A stretch of 64,000 nucleotides of DNA from Neostapfia colusana (taxonomy: Eukaryota > Streptophyta > Magnoliopsida > Poales > Poaceae): positions 48,928,057-48,992,056 of the forward strand of contig JASWHV010000008.1 of NCBI GenBank assembly GCA_030760725.1, given 5' to 3'. Below the pieces are notes generated by a model. The model was not told where the DNA came from. It did not search any database and saw nothing but the letters and a program-made list of their open reading frames with translations. Both the position numbers and the translations under genes were made by a program. This document shows positions 32,743-45,373 of the stretch, piece by piece (position 1 is the first letter of the stretch; every line of letters begins with the position of its first letter).

Positions 32743-33732
32743 ATCTCCCCCTTGATGAATGCATTGGCAACACCAATTAAAATCCAAACATTGGCTTATG
32801 AAAAGTTTTGAAAAGCTTTGAAAACTCATTTCTCCCCCTTTATTAATTTCTCCCCATTTTTTAAAATTAGAGAAGGAAGAAAGTGTGTAACATATGCAAA
32901 GTGTAAAAAAAATCTCTCCTTATACATATTTCTCCCCCTTTGACAATGTATTCAGCAAGGTTCAAAAGAGAAATTTTTAAATGTTATGAGCATAATATAA
33001 CATATACATACAAAACAAAGCTCATCCAAGTCATACTATCAGGTTACTTACACTATCACATCAATGAGATACATAAAGTAGTGTAAGCCATGCTAGAGAT
33101 CAAATGTATTTTTCAGTTTAAGCAAGTCATGATCTCCCTTACTCAACTATTTCAAAACCTGAAAACATGACACTTGTTGCTGCATTTTTATTATTCATAA
33201 TCATTTAAGGCACAAAGTTGATCATATGATATTTGCAAGAGATTATATGCCGCATCAGCCTTATTCTAACCAACCAAGCCAAGCCTATGTCATTTGACAA
33301 TCAGAAGCTTAAGGACATGGTTTTAGTCATACACAATTCCTTCCAAGTTCATATCTTAGTGCAATGATAAGCAATCTCAAAAGAAGAAGTGTGATGCATG
33401 CATATTCTCTTGATCTTTTCTCAATTTTTTATTTGAAAACTCAACATGTGAGCTGATCACTTGATTAATTTTTTATGATTAAAAGCACTTGTGAGCACGC
33501 AACAAGTTCAAAACAGCAAGAAAGTTCGATCATCACCAGATTTAGTGTAAGTAATTATTCCAATTACTAGTCATGGCAAAAACTATAAAATGTATAACAT
33601 GAGTAATGTAGTAAGAACTTTCAGCCTGTAAAAGGAATCACAAAGTCATATATGTATGAAATACTATGCTCATATTATTTTAGTTTCTGATTCACACATA
33701 GACTTTCAAAGTTTCAAAAACTCCCCCTCAAT
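32743..33732 (-). other. Element D: non-coding region between pol and 3' LTR, with polypurine tract(s)
   Basis: About 1 kb, A/T-rich. The functional tract is probably 32744-32753, touching the LTR. Similar CTCCCCCT tracts recur near 32825, 32932 and 33721. SIRE/Maximus-type copia elements are known for extra sequence 3' of pol; no env-like frame is visible here. Confidence 0.65.
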
Positions 33733-34422
33733 TTAAGCCATGAGGATGCATAACCCTATTTCACTACGAATTAAACAAAAATTAGTGAAATCCAAAGGTT
33801 TTGTAAAAATATCAGCCAATTGTTGTTCGGTATCGACATGGTGAAGCACCATGTTTCCTTTTTCAACATTATCACGAAGAAAGTGATACCTAATGTCAAT
33901 GTGCTTAGTTCTAGAGTGTTTCACGGGGTTTTTAGCAATACAAATTGCACTAGTGTTATCACAAAACAGTGGAACACTATCTAAATCAACCCCATAGTCC
34001 TTAAGTGTTTGAACAATCCAAAGAATTTGTGAGCAAGCGCTAGCCGCAGCTACATATTCAGATTCGGCCGTGGATTGTGCAACTGAACTTTGTTTTCTAG
34101 AGGACCAAGCAACAAGTGAATTACCAAGAAAATGACAAGCACCCGAAGTACTTTTCCTATCAATCCTACAACCCCCAAAATCAGCATCCGAAAAAGCTTT
34201 CAAAGAAACGGTTGAGGAAGAAGGAAGAAAAATGCCAAATTCTTGAGTTCCATGTAGGTACCTGAGAATCCTTTTGATGGCTTGGCGATGTGAAGCACGT
34301 GGAGAAGCTTGAAAACGTGCACAAAGACATACGCTGAATTGTATATCCGGTCTTGACGCCGTGAGATACAAAAGTGATCCAATCATACTTCTGTATTCTT
34401 TTTTATCGACCGGGTCACCATC
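33733..34422 (-). pseudogene. Element D: C-terminal pol fragment (RT end and RNase H), cut by E
   Basis: 230 codons remain open on the minus strand. RT thumb and connection motifs (YRSMIGSLLYLTASRPDI, RYLHGT) lead to RNase H (SDADFGGC, STAESEYVA, CDNTSAICIAKNP, RTKHIDIRYHFLRD) and ADIFTKPL near the end. The upstream part of pol was separated by the insertion of E at 34422/34423 and lies off-window. The DADFGGC, STAESEYVA and IDIRYHFLRD motifs suggest the SIRE/Maximus lineage, from memory. The fragment has no internal stop, so disruption by E is the visible lesion. Confidence 0.92.
34418..34422. repeat. Presumed left TSD of element E (CCATC)
   Basis: Five bases before the LTR of E; the right copy is off-window. 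Confidence 0.5.
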
Positions 34423-35761
34423 TGTAAAGGTCCCAAAAATTATGAATACAAAGAAACACTTGTTTGCAAAGTTTTGTTTCATGTGTATGAAATTTGGGAC
34501 TTGTTAAAAACTTTTCCCACATGTGATAATACACATGAGGGCTTTCTTCACACAAGTCAAATGTTCATTTGAGAACTTGGAACCCTAGAGGGGTCTAAAA
34601 CAAAGATGGGAAGTTCCCATATGTGTGAGGGAGCAAAAATCAGATTTAGAACAATTTGTTCAAACAAAAATTCAAATGAGAACAACACAATGGGATTCAA
34701 AACTGATGTGCTACAAATCTCATTTGCAGCAGCCAAAATAAAAATCAGATTTCAAATTTGAATTCCCTGGGTCCAAATTAGGGGGTGTGCAAAGTTTCAT
34801 GGTTTATGAAAATAGTTTGCAACCCATTTTGCAAAATGGACTTTAAAAGACAAAGAATTCAAATGCATGTTTGAATTTGGATGAAATTTGCCCAATTATC
34901 CAAATGCATACCAGATTTGAATTCCCACAATTGAATTCACTCAACATTCAAACATGGGAGATATTTGGAGAGGGGATAAGGAGGACTGATCAGTGGGTCC
35001 CACATGTCATTGTGTGAACTGAAAACTTGCAAAAGATCTCAGTGTTGGGTCTCTGTTTTGCCTCCCCGGGTGATCGACACTGAGGGCAGCACCGGTCGAC
35101 ACCGGGCAGCGCCGAGCCACCACCTGCTTCACCGGTGGGCGCCTGGCGAGCTGCTTTCTTCTTCTTATCACCTCGGCCGTGTCCTCTTACCACAGCCCCG
35201 AGGAACCACTCCGTTTCTTCTCCCCTCGCGCCCTGAACAGCACCAACGCCGCCACCGTCGTTTGCTCGACAGCCGGCTCAAACAAGCGCGAACAACAGCT
35301 GGTCAATAGCCAGATAGCACCGGCGCAGCTCCCTCTCCCTCCTCAACGCGTCCCCGACCGATGATCGGCCCTCCTACCCCGGGTACATCACGGCCGTGCG
35401 GCGGCCGAACAAGGATCGATTGGGAGGCGTCCGTGGACAGCTCAATCTGGTGAGTATCACGACCAAGTGCCGGCGCCTCTGGACGCGCCAAGGCACCCTT
35501 CTGCTCCCCTCCAAAGATCAGACCGTGCCATGCATCACCGGGAGGGAATTTGGAAAAATTGCTCCGGCGTATTCCCTCTGACCTTCCGGCACGGTAATCC
35601 CGAATTCCTCTTCAATTCTCAATATTTGTTCATCACAGTTTGCACGAAGGGTCCAATGTAGTAGGCGATCCTTTGCTCTTCACGTTTCTAGCCTCAAACT
35701 GCACCTAGAGCGAGTATTTTGGGATTTTCTACCGGCAACCGAACCGGGGGACCGCGGTCGC

Positions 35762-35830
35762 ACGGTGAAAGCAGATTTACCATGGTTCCCGAACGTTTTT
35801 GAGGCTAGGCCGAGCTTCCCCATTGTTCAC
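35762..35830 (+). other. Element E: conserved 69-bp LTR block
   Basis: ACGGTG start, 23 codons with T1, V2, Phe19 and Val22, followed by TGG TGC TGT. The copy in the 3' LTR (61706-61774) has one amino-acid change (Lys3 to Asn). Confidence 0.5.
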
Positions 35831-37106
35831 TGGTGCTGTAGCACCATTTTGTCGAACTGTTGGTGCACTAGGATGGCCGGCCGACGTCGCCGATGAAGTG
35901 CCGGGCTGCCGCAGCGTCGCTAGCTACCATAGAGGTTTTGCCGGCTTGGGGAAACCTTACCATCGTGCTCAGCAGGGCAGATTAGGCTCTGGCGGCGAGC
36001 AAGGGCTCGAGCAGAGGCCGGGAGATCGAGTTCCGGCAATCTCCGGCGAGGGCGGCGGCGCGGGCACCCCAGGCGCGGGAACTGACCCGAGGTAGAAGAA
36101 GGGGTCGGCGGGCCCAGTCGTCAGTGAGAGAGAGTTTAAAACCCTGATCCTATGTGGCTGTGGGATCCCGTGTGACTGCACAGAGGAATATGTGTGGCCC
36201 CGTGTACCTTTGATTCTGTAAGTGACACATGCCCCATGGCCCACAGTCAGGTTTAAACTTTTCCCCGGATTTATTCAAATCCCAGATTTTTTCCCAAACT
36301 TTAGATGAGCATAACGTTTGCTAGGAACATCCAAATTTAGTGATTCAAATTGGGTTAGATTCAGATTGACAAACTCTATCCAATTATGCAACCCAATTTT
36401 TATGAGAGTCTTTATTTAATTCTGGAAAATTCTTTAAAGCTTTTCAGCAAAAGAATTTTAGAGGGAGTTTGGTTTATCCAAAAATCCTCAAATTTTGCCA
36501 GAATATTCTCTAGGGTGTTATTAGACTCCTGTAAAAGTTTCAGCTCATTTGGAGTTGAATTGATCAGGGTAATTCAGATTGTAAGTTCCTGTATTCAAAT
36601 GAATACAGAAACATTTTCAGAGAATTTCCAAAACTTGTAAATTCAGTTCTGGGAAATTCCTAGCTCCAAAAATCTTAGGAAAACTCATGTAGACTCCATA
36701 AACTATAATTGAAATTGTGGTTCACTGAGTTTGACATGAACATGGATGTTACCTCAGAATTAATTCATCTTTGACTAAACACTTAGAGAATTATTCTGAA
36801 TAAACCATTCCATGAAATGTGCTAAATTTTGGTCCAGAGGATTTTATTGTGACAATGAACTCACATGAAAATTCTCAGCTCCATTAGAGCTCTGGATCAC
36901 CACTGTCATGTGTGGTCTCTTAAGGTGATCAACACTTAAGTGGGAAGAAGCACTCAACATTTGATCTTAGTGTTTAAGCCCAACCCAAACCACTAGCACC
37001 AGTGTCATTTTAAATTCTTAAACAAAGTTCCAGTTTTAAAATGGTAATTTGATCTTATTAGCAAAAGCTTTTAAATTAAATACATATGCATGATCATATC
37101 GTGTAG

Positions 37107-37225
37107 CATATATGCGAAGAAGGTGAGAAGGACTTGAAGTGAAGTTCAAGGGGGGAGGAAAACAAGTGATCAAGCTCCAAGTGATCGTCACTAACTGATT
37201 GTAACCTTAGTCACCTGCAAAACAG
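37107..37225 (+). other. Element E: exon-like LTR segment with GC donor
   Basis: Follows CGTGTAG and ends AACAG before GCAAGG, so both boundaries match exon a of B and C. At 119 bp it is not the 81-bp coding form and has stops in the expected frame; coding potential is probably lost or never gained in this family. Confidence 0.4.
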
Positions 37226-38682
37226 GCAAGGCCCGGTTTGCATTTTTATAAAGCATTTTCATTTGTAGAGATCATAGCTTTGCATCGTTGATTGCATTAC
37301 GTCTAGATGATATTGAAAACTCCACTTGCATGACCAGAAACACCTAAGAGAGAAAGGGTAGAATAGAAACTCCTCGAGGGAATTTGGCTACGCTAATGTT
37401 AGTAGGAAAGGTCCGGTAGAAGACGAGTAGTTGGAATCTACTCGCGAGTTTAGGGCTGGTGTACTCGAAACGGGTCCAATTTAGAGAAGATGAGGAAAGT
37501 TCACACATAAGAAATGGAGACCGGGCAGGGAGGTTTAGATGCAGCAGGTTGCAGGCCGTGCGTGCATAGCCCTGCCTGTGTCGGTTAAGGCCCGTCCGTG
37601 CTTGGCCCTGTTGGACAAGTTTGAGTTGTGTACCGGGCGCATACTGGCTATATGGGACCCAGGAAACCGATGTACCTTGGGAGATCCATAGTGGAACTTT
37701 TCCAACTGCCTTAGGCTTTCGGCGTCAGGGTAGCAGGAGGTACCTCGCTCAAGAACATACCACAGCGGGTATGTACCTTGAGGGAGCTTGCGTACTCGGG
37801 GCAGTTGGACTGCGTCCAATGTGGAAGATCTTGGGAAAGGTGGCCGCGTACAACGTCAGTCGAGGTTTCTGCCGGCAACTCGGAGTACGGGTGTACGTGT
37901 CGTGTAGTCCGGGCGTGTACTGATTCGAATCACCGTCGCTCGCGGTTATATGAGCATACTTACCCACTGCGTCTTGACGTAGTAAGAACTGAACTGGTTA
38001 TTCTTTTGAACTTGATAAGGCTGTGCTATAACTTGTATTGCAACCATGATTGAATTAGAGATAGGCTCATTAAACTTTACTTTCACTTTGTGCAAGGAGC
38101 ATCGCAACAAAGCGTTTCTTGTTTGATTGTGGAGTTGCGATGCTTTTCGGCTCAAGGTTTGCACAATGAGGCTTAAAATCTGAAAGTTAAGGATCGACTT
38201 TAGGCGAGTCCTTTATGCAAATCTAGCCAACCCAATTGCAACCGTCGTGCATGTAGAGTTTCTTGCTTAGGAGAGACGGGTCAGACTTGCTGAGCCTATG
38301 TGCTCACGCTTGCTATATAAGTGGTTTTGCAGGTTAACAACGATGCTGAAAAGAAGGTTGTCCGGTGAGACTCGGGGACTCCCGAGTCAGATAACACATG
38401 GAGAAACCAGCCGCTGCTGCTTGTCTTCGTGTTGCTAGCGAGAGGAGTCCGCAGGCTGGACTTCATCTCGAGTGCTTTTAGTTATTCGACGTGAGTTGAT
38501 ATAGACTTCCACTGTAGTTACTTGATGTAAAGTATTTACAAAGAAAAACTTGTAAGCTTCCGCTATTGTTTTATGTAATACATTATTCCTCATATGTGTG
38601 CTGTTGGGTGCCGCACAACACGGCACCACCCAATGCGATTCCCGGGCGAGTGGCCTGTCTCGGTTGACGGGTCCGCCTCAGC

Positions 38683-38697
38683 TGGTATCAGAGCCGC
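38683..38697 (+). promoter_or_regulatory. Element E: primer binding site, initiator-Met tRNA
   Basis: TGGTATCAGAGCCGC, two bases after the LTR end. Confidence 0.93.
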
Positions 38698-38822
38698 ATT
38701 GGGAATAGCACACGAAATAAGGATGGTATTACGACAAAAATTTAGGTTACGGTGAGGATATGGTACTAGGCCCACATAAGGATTACTATTAGCTTAATAT
38801 GAAGGTGGCAACCTAACTTATT

Positions 38823-39186
38823 TGTTATATCGGAAAATCGTGCATCTCGGGACGATTTATGTCTTGGGGGTGCACGTAAGCGCTGTCCACCAGTGCGCAC
38901 AAGCTGAAGGGTGGAGCCCCACGGGTGGCAGGTAACCCGATCCGCTTTAGTATCCTCTACGACTCTTCATGTCGTTTGGGGTACTCGAGCAACGTCTGTC
39001 CCAGGCGTGCGTGGTGCAATTTGGGAAACCCCGTCATGTGGTTAGTAACGTGAACACGTAGCTCAAGGCGTGTTTGGCTTGAGAACACCTGTGCGAGTGA
39101 TGACGGACGGGTGTAAGAACTGTATGGATACCGGGTTCGATGTGCAGCCGGACCTGACGATTGAGTGTGACTTGTGCAGGGTTAAC
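38823..39186 (+). ncRNA. Element E: conserved post-primer-site block
   Basis: Matches 16076-16440 of B at about 91% by eye, including a shared CTCAAG...CTTGAG stem. Differences are not spaced in threes and include a one-base gap in the G run, which argues against protein coding. Confidence 0.5.
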
Positions 39187-40218
39187 CACGAAATTGTAGT
39201 ACGAATAGTACACGTTTGCAAGTGATCGTTTTAGTTCCACCTAAGACACGTTTATGCCGGTATAATCCGGATAGGATTTTCTTTTGGTGAGGCTACGTAG
39301 TACCGACATGCTTCTTACGGTGCGTCGACACCGTACTAAACTTAATAACCCCTTTCCTTTGAAGAAATAACTCCTGAACTAACTTTCAAATAAAAATGGA
39401 AGTTTGAAACAAATATTAGTTACTGAACTCTTATTTTGAGCTAAGATTCAAATGAGAGGAAGATTAGACTTCAAGGATTTCAAAAACAGAGTGCCCTGTT
39501 TCCAGCAGAAATTTGTGCTGGACTTTAACAGAGCATAACTCTGAGTAGCTTGACCCAATTAAGGTGTATGGTACAGTTCTGGAAAAGTTTTCAAGTGATC
39601 TACAACTTCCTTGTAGACCTCCAGAGCTGAATCACATGCTAAATGGGTAGAAAGTTCAGAGTAAGGTAAACTGTCCAGAACCAGGACAGTAACAAAACCT
39701 CTCTGGACCTTTCTGTTTTTAAGCCATAACTTTCTGTAGATAAACCCTTAAGAAGCCTATGATACACCATTGGAAAGATTATGAATGTGCAACATTGTTG
39801 TAGTTCAAAGTTTGTTCAGGTTATTATTGTATTTACATATACAACTGTGATAAAATCAGCCACGTACAAAGGAGGTGCTGGCAAATTTTATCCAGGAATT
39901 CTGTCAAACTTGAAGAATCATAACTTTTAATCCGGAGACGATCTGGGGGCATATGAGTACTCGTTGTAAAGATGCTGAAGTTAAATTTAACTTTGGTATT
40001 CAACTTGAGTTATGAAAATGCTCTCAACTAGATAAAAATCTGGAGATAGTGCATAAAGGTCTGTCCTGTACAGATAGGCTGGATAGTTATGCCTACTAAG
40101 GAGTTTTGTAAACATGAATTTTGTTACTGCTTTCATAAAGTTTTGACATAATCATGTTTCCATTAGTCTCACGTACTGCTGAGTTCTTGTTTAACTCATC
40201 TCAACTCCATTTTGCAGT
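39187..40218 (+). other. Element E: leader before gag
   Basis: Non-coding, with phrases also found in the B leader (for example ACAGAGTGCCCTGTTT against ACAGAGCACTCTGTTT). No aORF. It ends CTCCATTTTGCAG at 40217, acceptor-like, one base before the gag ATG. Confidence 0.65.
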
Positions 40219-43200
40219 ATGGTTCGTACTCGCTCTAGGAGTAGGGCCGGAAGTTCTCGTCGAGGTGGTGATGCTTCTATTCCACCATCGGAACCACCTT
40301 CTACGGGATGGATGGATCTTATGACTCGAGTCGTCGAGTCTAACCAAGAGAACGCTAGGCTACTCCAAGAAGCAACGCAAGAACACACACGCTTACTCCA
40401 AGCTTTGGTACAGCAAGGCGTACTCCAGAACACGCAACAAGTCGTTCCACCTCGGAACGCTTATCTGGATTTCTTGGCGACTCAACCGCCAATTTTTACT
40501 GAAGCCATCGAACCTGTGGAAGCAGATCAATGGCTTCGTGTCATGGAGTCAAAATTTGGAGTATTCGAGTGTGATGAATACCAGAAGACAAAGTTTGCCA
40601 CTTAGCAACTCCATGGGGCCGCCGGAAACTGGTGGGTGGATTATATTGCCACCATTCCGGAGGGCCATCAAGTGACATGGAGGGAGTTTTGTGAAGCCTT
40701 TCGTACACGTTACATACCACTTGGTATTGTCAAGGCAAAGCGGGAGGAATTTTTGGGCTTGAAGCAAGGGGACATGAGTGTCCTCGAGTATGTCAGAAGA
40801 TTTAATCTTTTGGCCCAATATGCTCCCGAAAATGTGGCTAAAGAAGAAGCACGGTGTGACCTATTCTTCCATGGCCTGAGTGCCATATTACGGGAGAAGC
40901 TGGCCGTACATAATAACGGCAGTTACACCGACATGGTCGATGCGGCTTTCATTCAAGAGAAGCCGACACTTGAGTGGCAAGCGGAGAAGAGAAAGATGAG
41001 TGAGATCGAGCAGGCTAGCACAAGTTATGTGCCTCAGAAGTACCGTTTGGTGTATCAAACGCCGCCCGGTGAAAGATGGAGGCCACCTGTACAATCAACT
41101 CCTCAGAGATTGATTGCTGGTCAAGTTTTACAGCTTGCACCACCCCCACTGCCGCAACATCAGACGGTGGTTTGTGCTCCACCGCTGCAGCCATATGTAC
41201 CTAGCAGTCCACCGCAAGTCAACGAAGAACAGGAGAGACATCCGTGTCTTACTTGTGGGCGTAAGGGCCATTATGCTAGGCAATGTCCGGAGGGAACTCG
41301 AGGCTACGGGTCATCATATTTACAACAATACGACCCGTACCTTAATCTGCAGATAGGAGGGCAGATAAGGGGCAATATTCACTATACTGTGATTGATGAT
41401 GTTCCAGAAGGGGAAGCCGCTTTAGCAGGTATGTTTTCTCTGAATCAGCTACCGGTTTTAGTTCTCTTTGATTCCGGTGCCACACACAACTTCATTAGCC
41501 GATCTTTTGTGGCTCAACATCAGCTCCAAACAGTTTATACAAAGAGGCAATACCTCATATCTTCGCCCGGGGGCAGCAGTACTGCAAGCGAGGTTGTCTC
41601 CCGATCACCTCTTTGTTTGGGGGGTAAAATATACCCTACGACCCTCATTATTCTTGAAGGTCTGAAGATCGACATCATTTTGGGGATGTCGTGGTTGAAT
41701 TACCACAGAGCGGTTCTTAACATCAGCTCCAGGACCGTTGAGCTCAGCTCCCCACAGCACGGTCTTCATATATTAATTCTGGGCGCCAGACGGCAACAGA
41801 TTGCAACAGTAAACCACACGGAAGTTGTTAAGATAGAGGACATTCCGGTGGTACGTGAGTATCCAGATGTGTTTCCCGATGATTTACCGGGCATGCCGCC
41901 CGAACGAGACGTTGAGTTCAAGATTGAACTTATACCGGGAACAACACCGATATTACGAAGGCCGTACAAGATGGCACCCAATGAACTGGCAGAATTGAAG
42001 ACACAGCTGAATGACCTAATGAGCAAGGGCTTTATACGACCAAGTTCGTCACCTTGGGGTTGTTCAGCATTGTTTGTCAAGAAGAAGGACGAAACACTAC
42101 GGCTTTGTGTTGATTATCGTCCTTTGAACGCCGTTACCATCAAGAACAAGTATCCACTACCTCGCATTGATATGCTCTTCGATCAATTAGTGGGTGCGAA
42201 GGTATTTTCAAAGTTGGATCTTCGGTCCGGATATCACCAGATTAAAATCCGGGCAGAAGATATTTCAAAGACGGCATTCTCAACGAGATACGGGCTGTAT
42301 GAGTATCTCGTTATGTCTTTTGGTTTGACCAACGCTCCGGCACACTTTATGTACCTGATGAATTCAGTGTTCATGCCGGAGTTGGATAAATGCGTCGTTG
42401 TCTTCATCGACGATTTCTTGGTGTACTCCAAGTCAGAGGAAGAACATGCTGAACATCTGCATATTGTGCTACAAAGATTGCGAGATCATCGGCTCTATGC
42501 AAAATTCAGCAAGTGTGAATTCTGGATTAATCAAGTACCTTTTCTCGGACACATCATTTCAGCGGAGGGCATCGCTGTAGATCCGAGTAAGATTATCCAA
42601 GTGCAGAAATGGGAGTCACCAAAGTCAGTACATGAAATCCGAAGCTTCCTCGGTTTAGCGGGTTACTACCGGAGGTTTATTCCGAGTTTTTCCAAGATTG
42701 CTAAACCGATGACGGAATTAGTAAAGAAGAATACCAGATTTGTGTGGGGTGCTGCGTGTGAACAAGCTTTCAAGACTTTAGTGAAGCATCTCACAACAGC
42801 CCCAGTTCTTGCTCAGCCGGATACGACGAAGCCATTCGACGTTTATTGCGATGCATCTGGCATCGGTCTTGGTTGCGTGCTGATGCAAGAAAGACGAGTG
42901 GTCGCTTATGGATCTCGTCAACTCAGAACTCACGAGCAGCATTATCCAACTCATGATCTTGAGTTAGCTGCCGTGGTCCTTGCTTTGAAGATGTGGAGGC
43001 ATTACTTGCTCGGAAATCTTGTACACCTCTACACCGACCACAAGAGCTTGAAGTACATCTTCACTCAGAAAGAATTGAACATGAGGCAACGAAGATGGCT
43101 AGAGCTCATTAAGGATTATGAACTAGAGATTCATTATCATCCAGGAAAGGCGAATGTGGTCGCCGATGCGCTCAGTCGTAAGGCGCACATCCATCACCTA

Positions 43201-44712
43201 ACTATTGCTGAAATGGATGATGAAGAACCAAGCCTCCGTGTCATACCGTATGGAGCTCTCTATAATCTCGCTCTCATTCCTACTATCCGAGAGGAGATCA
43301 TGGAAGCTCAACGAAAATACAAAGGTATGTCTCACATACGGCGGAGGATAGACAACAGAGAAATGAAGTGTTTCCGGAAGGACGATGAAGGTACCTTGTG
43401 GTTCAACAACCGGATTGTAGTACCCCGGGATATGGGACTACGGAAGAAAATTTTGGATGAAGCTCATTTGTCCAAGTTTTCCATCCATCCGGGCAGTAAT
43501 AAAATGTACCAAGATCTCCGGAAGAAGTTTTGGTGGACACGTATGAAACGTGAAGTCGCAAAGTACGTTTCAGAGTGTGATACGTGTCGAAGAGTCAAGG
43601 CCGACCATATGAAGAAGTCAGGCCTGTTGCAACCATTGCAAGTACCAGCATGGAAGTGGGAAGACTTGAGTATGGACTTCATCGTCGGGTTGCCGATGAC
43701 CTCACACAACCATGATTCGATTTGGGTAATCGTGGACCGATTAACCAAATCAGCACATTTCATCCCTGTGCATACTAGGTATAACACAAGGCAGTATGCA
43801 GAGCTGTACATAGCACGGATCTTGTGCTTACATGGAGTTCCCCATACCATTGTGTCAGATAGAGGATCGCTGTTCGTAGCCCGTTTCTGGGAACAGCTAC
43901 ACGCCTCCTTGGGGACAAAGTTGATTAGAAGCTCTGCATATCACCCTCAAACCGATGGGCAAACTGAGAGGGTGAATCAAATACTGGAAGATATGCTAAG
44001 GGCATGTGCCATCCATCACGGTAAGGGTTGGGATGATCACTTACCACTGGCGGAGTTCTCGTACAACAACGGATATCAGACGAGCATTAAGATGGCACCA
44101 TATGAAGCTCTATACGGTCGGAAGTGCCGTACACCATTGAACTGGTGTGAATCCGGTGAACGAGTAACGTTCGGGGTTGATCTTGTCAATGAAGCCGAAG
44201 AGAGAGTTCGGATAATACAAGAGAACCTCAAAGCTGCCCGATCTCGTCAAAAGAGCTACGCGGACCAGAGACGTCGACCGCTGCATTTCGAAGTCGGAGA
44301 GCACGTGTATCTTTGTGTGTCTCCGATGAAGGGGATTCATCGGTTCGGTGTCAAGGGGAAACTTGCTCCCCGATTCATCGGTCCGTTTGCTATAACGGAG
44401 AAGTGCGGAAACGTAGCATACCGGCTGGAACTACCGGCAAGGCTTGCCGGTATTCACGACATATTTCACGTGTCCCAGCTGCGGAAATGTCTCAAGTTTA
44501 CCGCTGCCATCCGCACCAAAGACATCGACGAGTTGAAGCCGGATCTCACCTACGTCGAGCAACCTGTACAGATTATCAACGAAAAGACTCGGACCACTAG
44601 GAACCGGACTTTGAAATTTTACAAAGTCCTGTGGAGTAATCATACCCCGGAAGAGGCGACGTGGGAAACCGAAGATTACATCCACAAGAACTATCCGGAA
44701 CTTTTGTCATAA
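40219..44712 (+). pseudogene. Element E: gag-pol polyprotein with one in-frame TAG
   Basis: 1497 sense positions in one frame from MVRTRSRS, interrupted only by TAG at 40603-40605 in gag, where B has CAG. Past it the frame continues unbroken: zinc knuckle CLTCGRKGHYARQC (~342), protease DSGATHNF (~417), RT with FIDDFLVYSK (~728), RNase H (DVYCDASG, YTDHKSLK, VVADALSR), integrase HHCC and core (MDFIVGLP, IVSDRGSL, QTDGQTERVNQ) and chromodomain-like tail (EEATWETEDYIHKNYP). The change is a C-to-T in a CAG (CHG) site, as expected from deamination of methylated cytosine. Readthrough cannot be ruled out, but a suppressible site inside gag would be unusual. Confidence 0.93.
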
Positions 44713-44746
44713 ACCTTGTAATTACCTCCCACCTCGTTCTTCGTTT

Positions 44747-44782
44747 GAATCTCGGGACAAGATTCCTTTTAAGGGGGGAGGA
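44747..44782 (+). promoter_or_regulatory. Element E: hairpin and polypurine tract
   Basis: GAATCTCG-GGA-CAAGATTC (one mismatch in the arms) followed by AAGGGGGGAGG (44771-44781); the LTR starts TG at 44784. Confidence 0.88.
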
Positions 44783-44783
44783 A

Positions 44784-45055
44784 TGTAAAGGTCCCAAAAA
44801 TTATGAATACAAAGAAACACTTGTTTGCAAAGTTTTGTTTCATGTGTATGAAATTTGGGACTTGTTAAAAACTTTTCCCACATGTGATAATACACATGAG
44901 GGCTTTCTTCACACAAGTCAAATGTTCATTTGAGAACTTGGAACCCTAGAGGGGTCTAAAACAAATATGGGAAGTTCCCATATGTGTGAGGGAGCAAAAA
45001 TCAGATTTAGAACAATTTGTTCAAACAAAAATTCAAATGAGAACAACACAATGGG
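44784..45055 (+). repeat. Element E: 3' LTR, left piece
   Basis: First 272 bp of the LTR, nearly identical to 34423-34694. Ends in the ATGGG target used by F. Confidence 0.93.
45051..45055. repeat. Left TSD of element F (ATGGG)
   Basis: Repeated exactly at 60634-60638. Confidence 0.95.
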
Positions 45056-45284
45056 TGACATGACCCCCAAGGTCCTGTCGAGCCAGGATCATGCTGAGGG
45101 GTGCTGCGTTGCACAGCACCGTATAACACACGTCAAAGGTACAAAGCGGAAGTGGAATTTTATTACATAAACAAGTTATGAACATGTTTACATCAAAATA
45201 AGTTCAGTCTACACTCGCGGGCGTAGACTAAGCATCAAGTGCACGTTCAGCCCTTGAACGTGCCCTTGCTAGCACACACGCACA

Positions 45285-45373
45285 CTAACTCTGCGGCGTG
45301 CACGACTCCCACTCGACGGGGTTCCCCTCCTGGGGTTCCGTCTCCTCTTCGGGAGTCCTTTCCACATAGAACC
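45285..45373 (-). other. Element F: acidic exon b (3' LTR)
   Basis: 89 bp as in B, after minus-strand TTTTGCAG; ends EWESCTPQS then TAG (plus 45285-45287). Partner copy 56743-56831. Confidence 0.55.

Larger units (their letters stand above)
34423..38680 (+). repeat. Element E: 5' LTR (4258 bp)
   Basis: TGTAAAGGTCCC to GCCTCA. Contains TCP-like GTGGGTCCCAC (34993-35003), GC-rich leader with a donor-like CTG|GTGAGTATC (~35449-35459), the 69-bp block (35762-35830), A/T-rich stretch, exon-like segment 37107-37225, hairpin 37424-37444, and an acceptor-like GGTTTTGCAG near 38333. No AATAAA is present near the end. Confidence 0.93.

Noticed and set aside
34423..34482. N-terminal extension of the D pol frame
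   Set aside because: These codons come from the LTR of E; the D sequence stops at 34422, so a fusion protein is an artefact.
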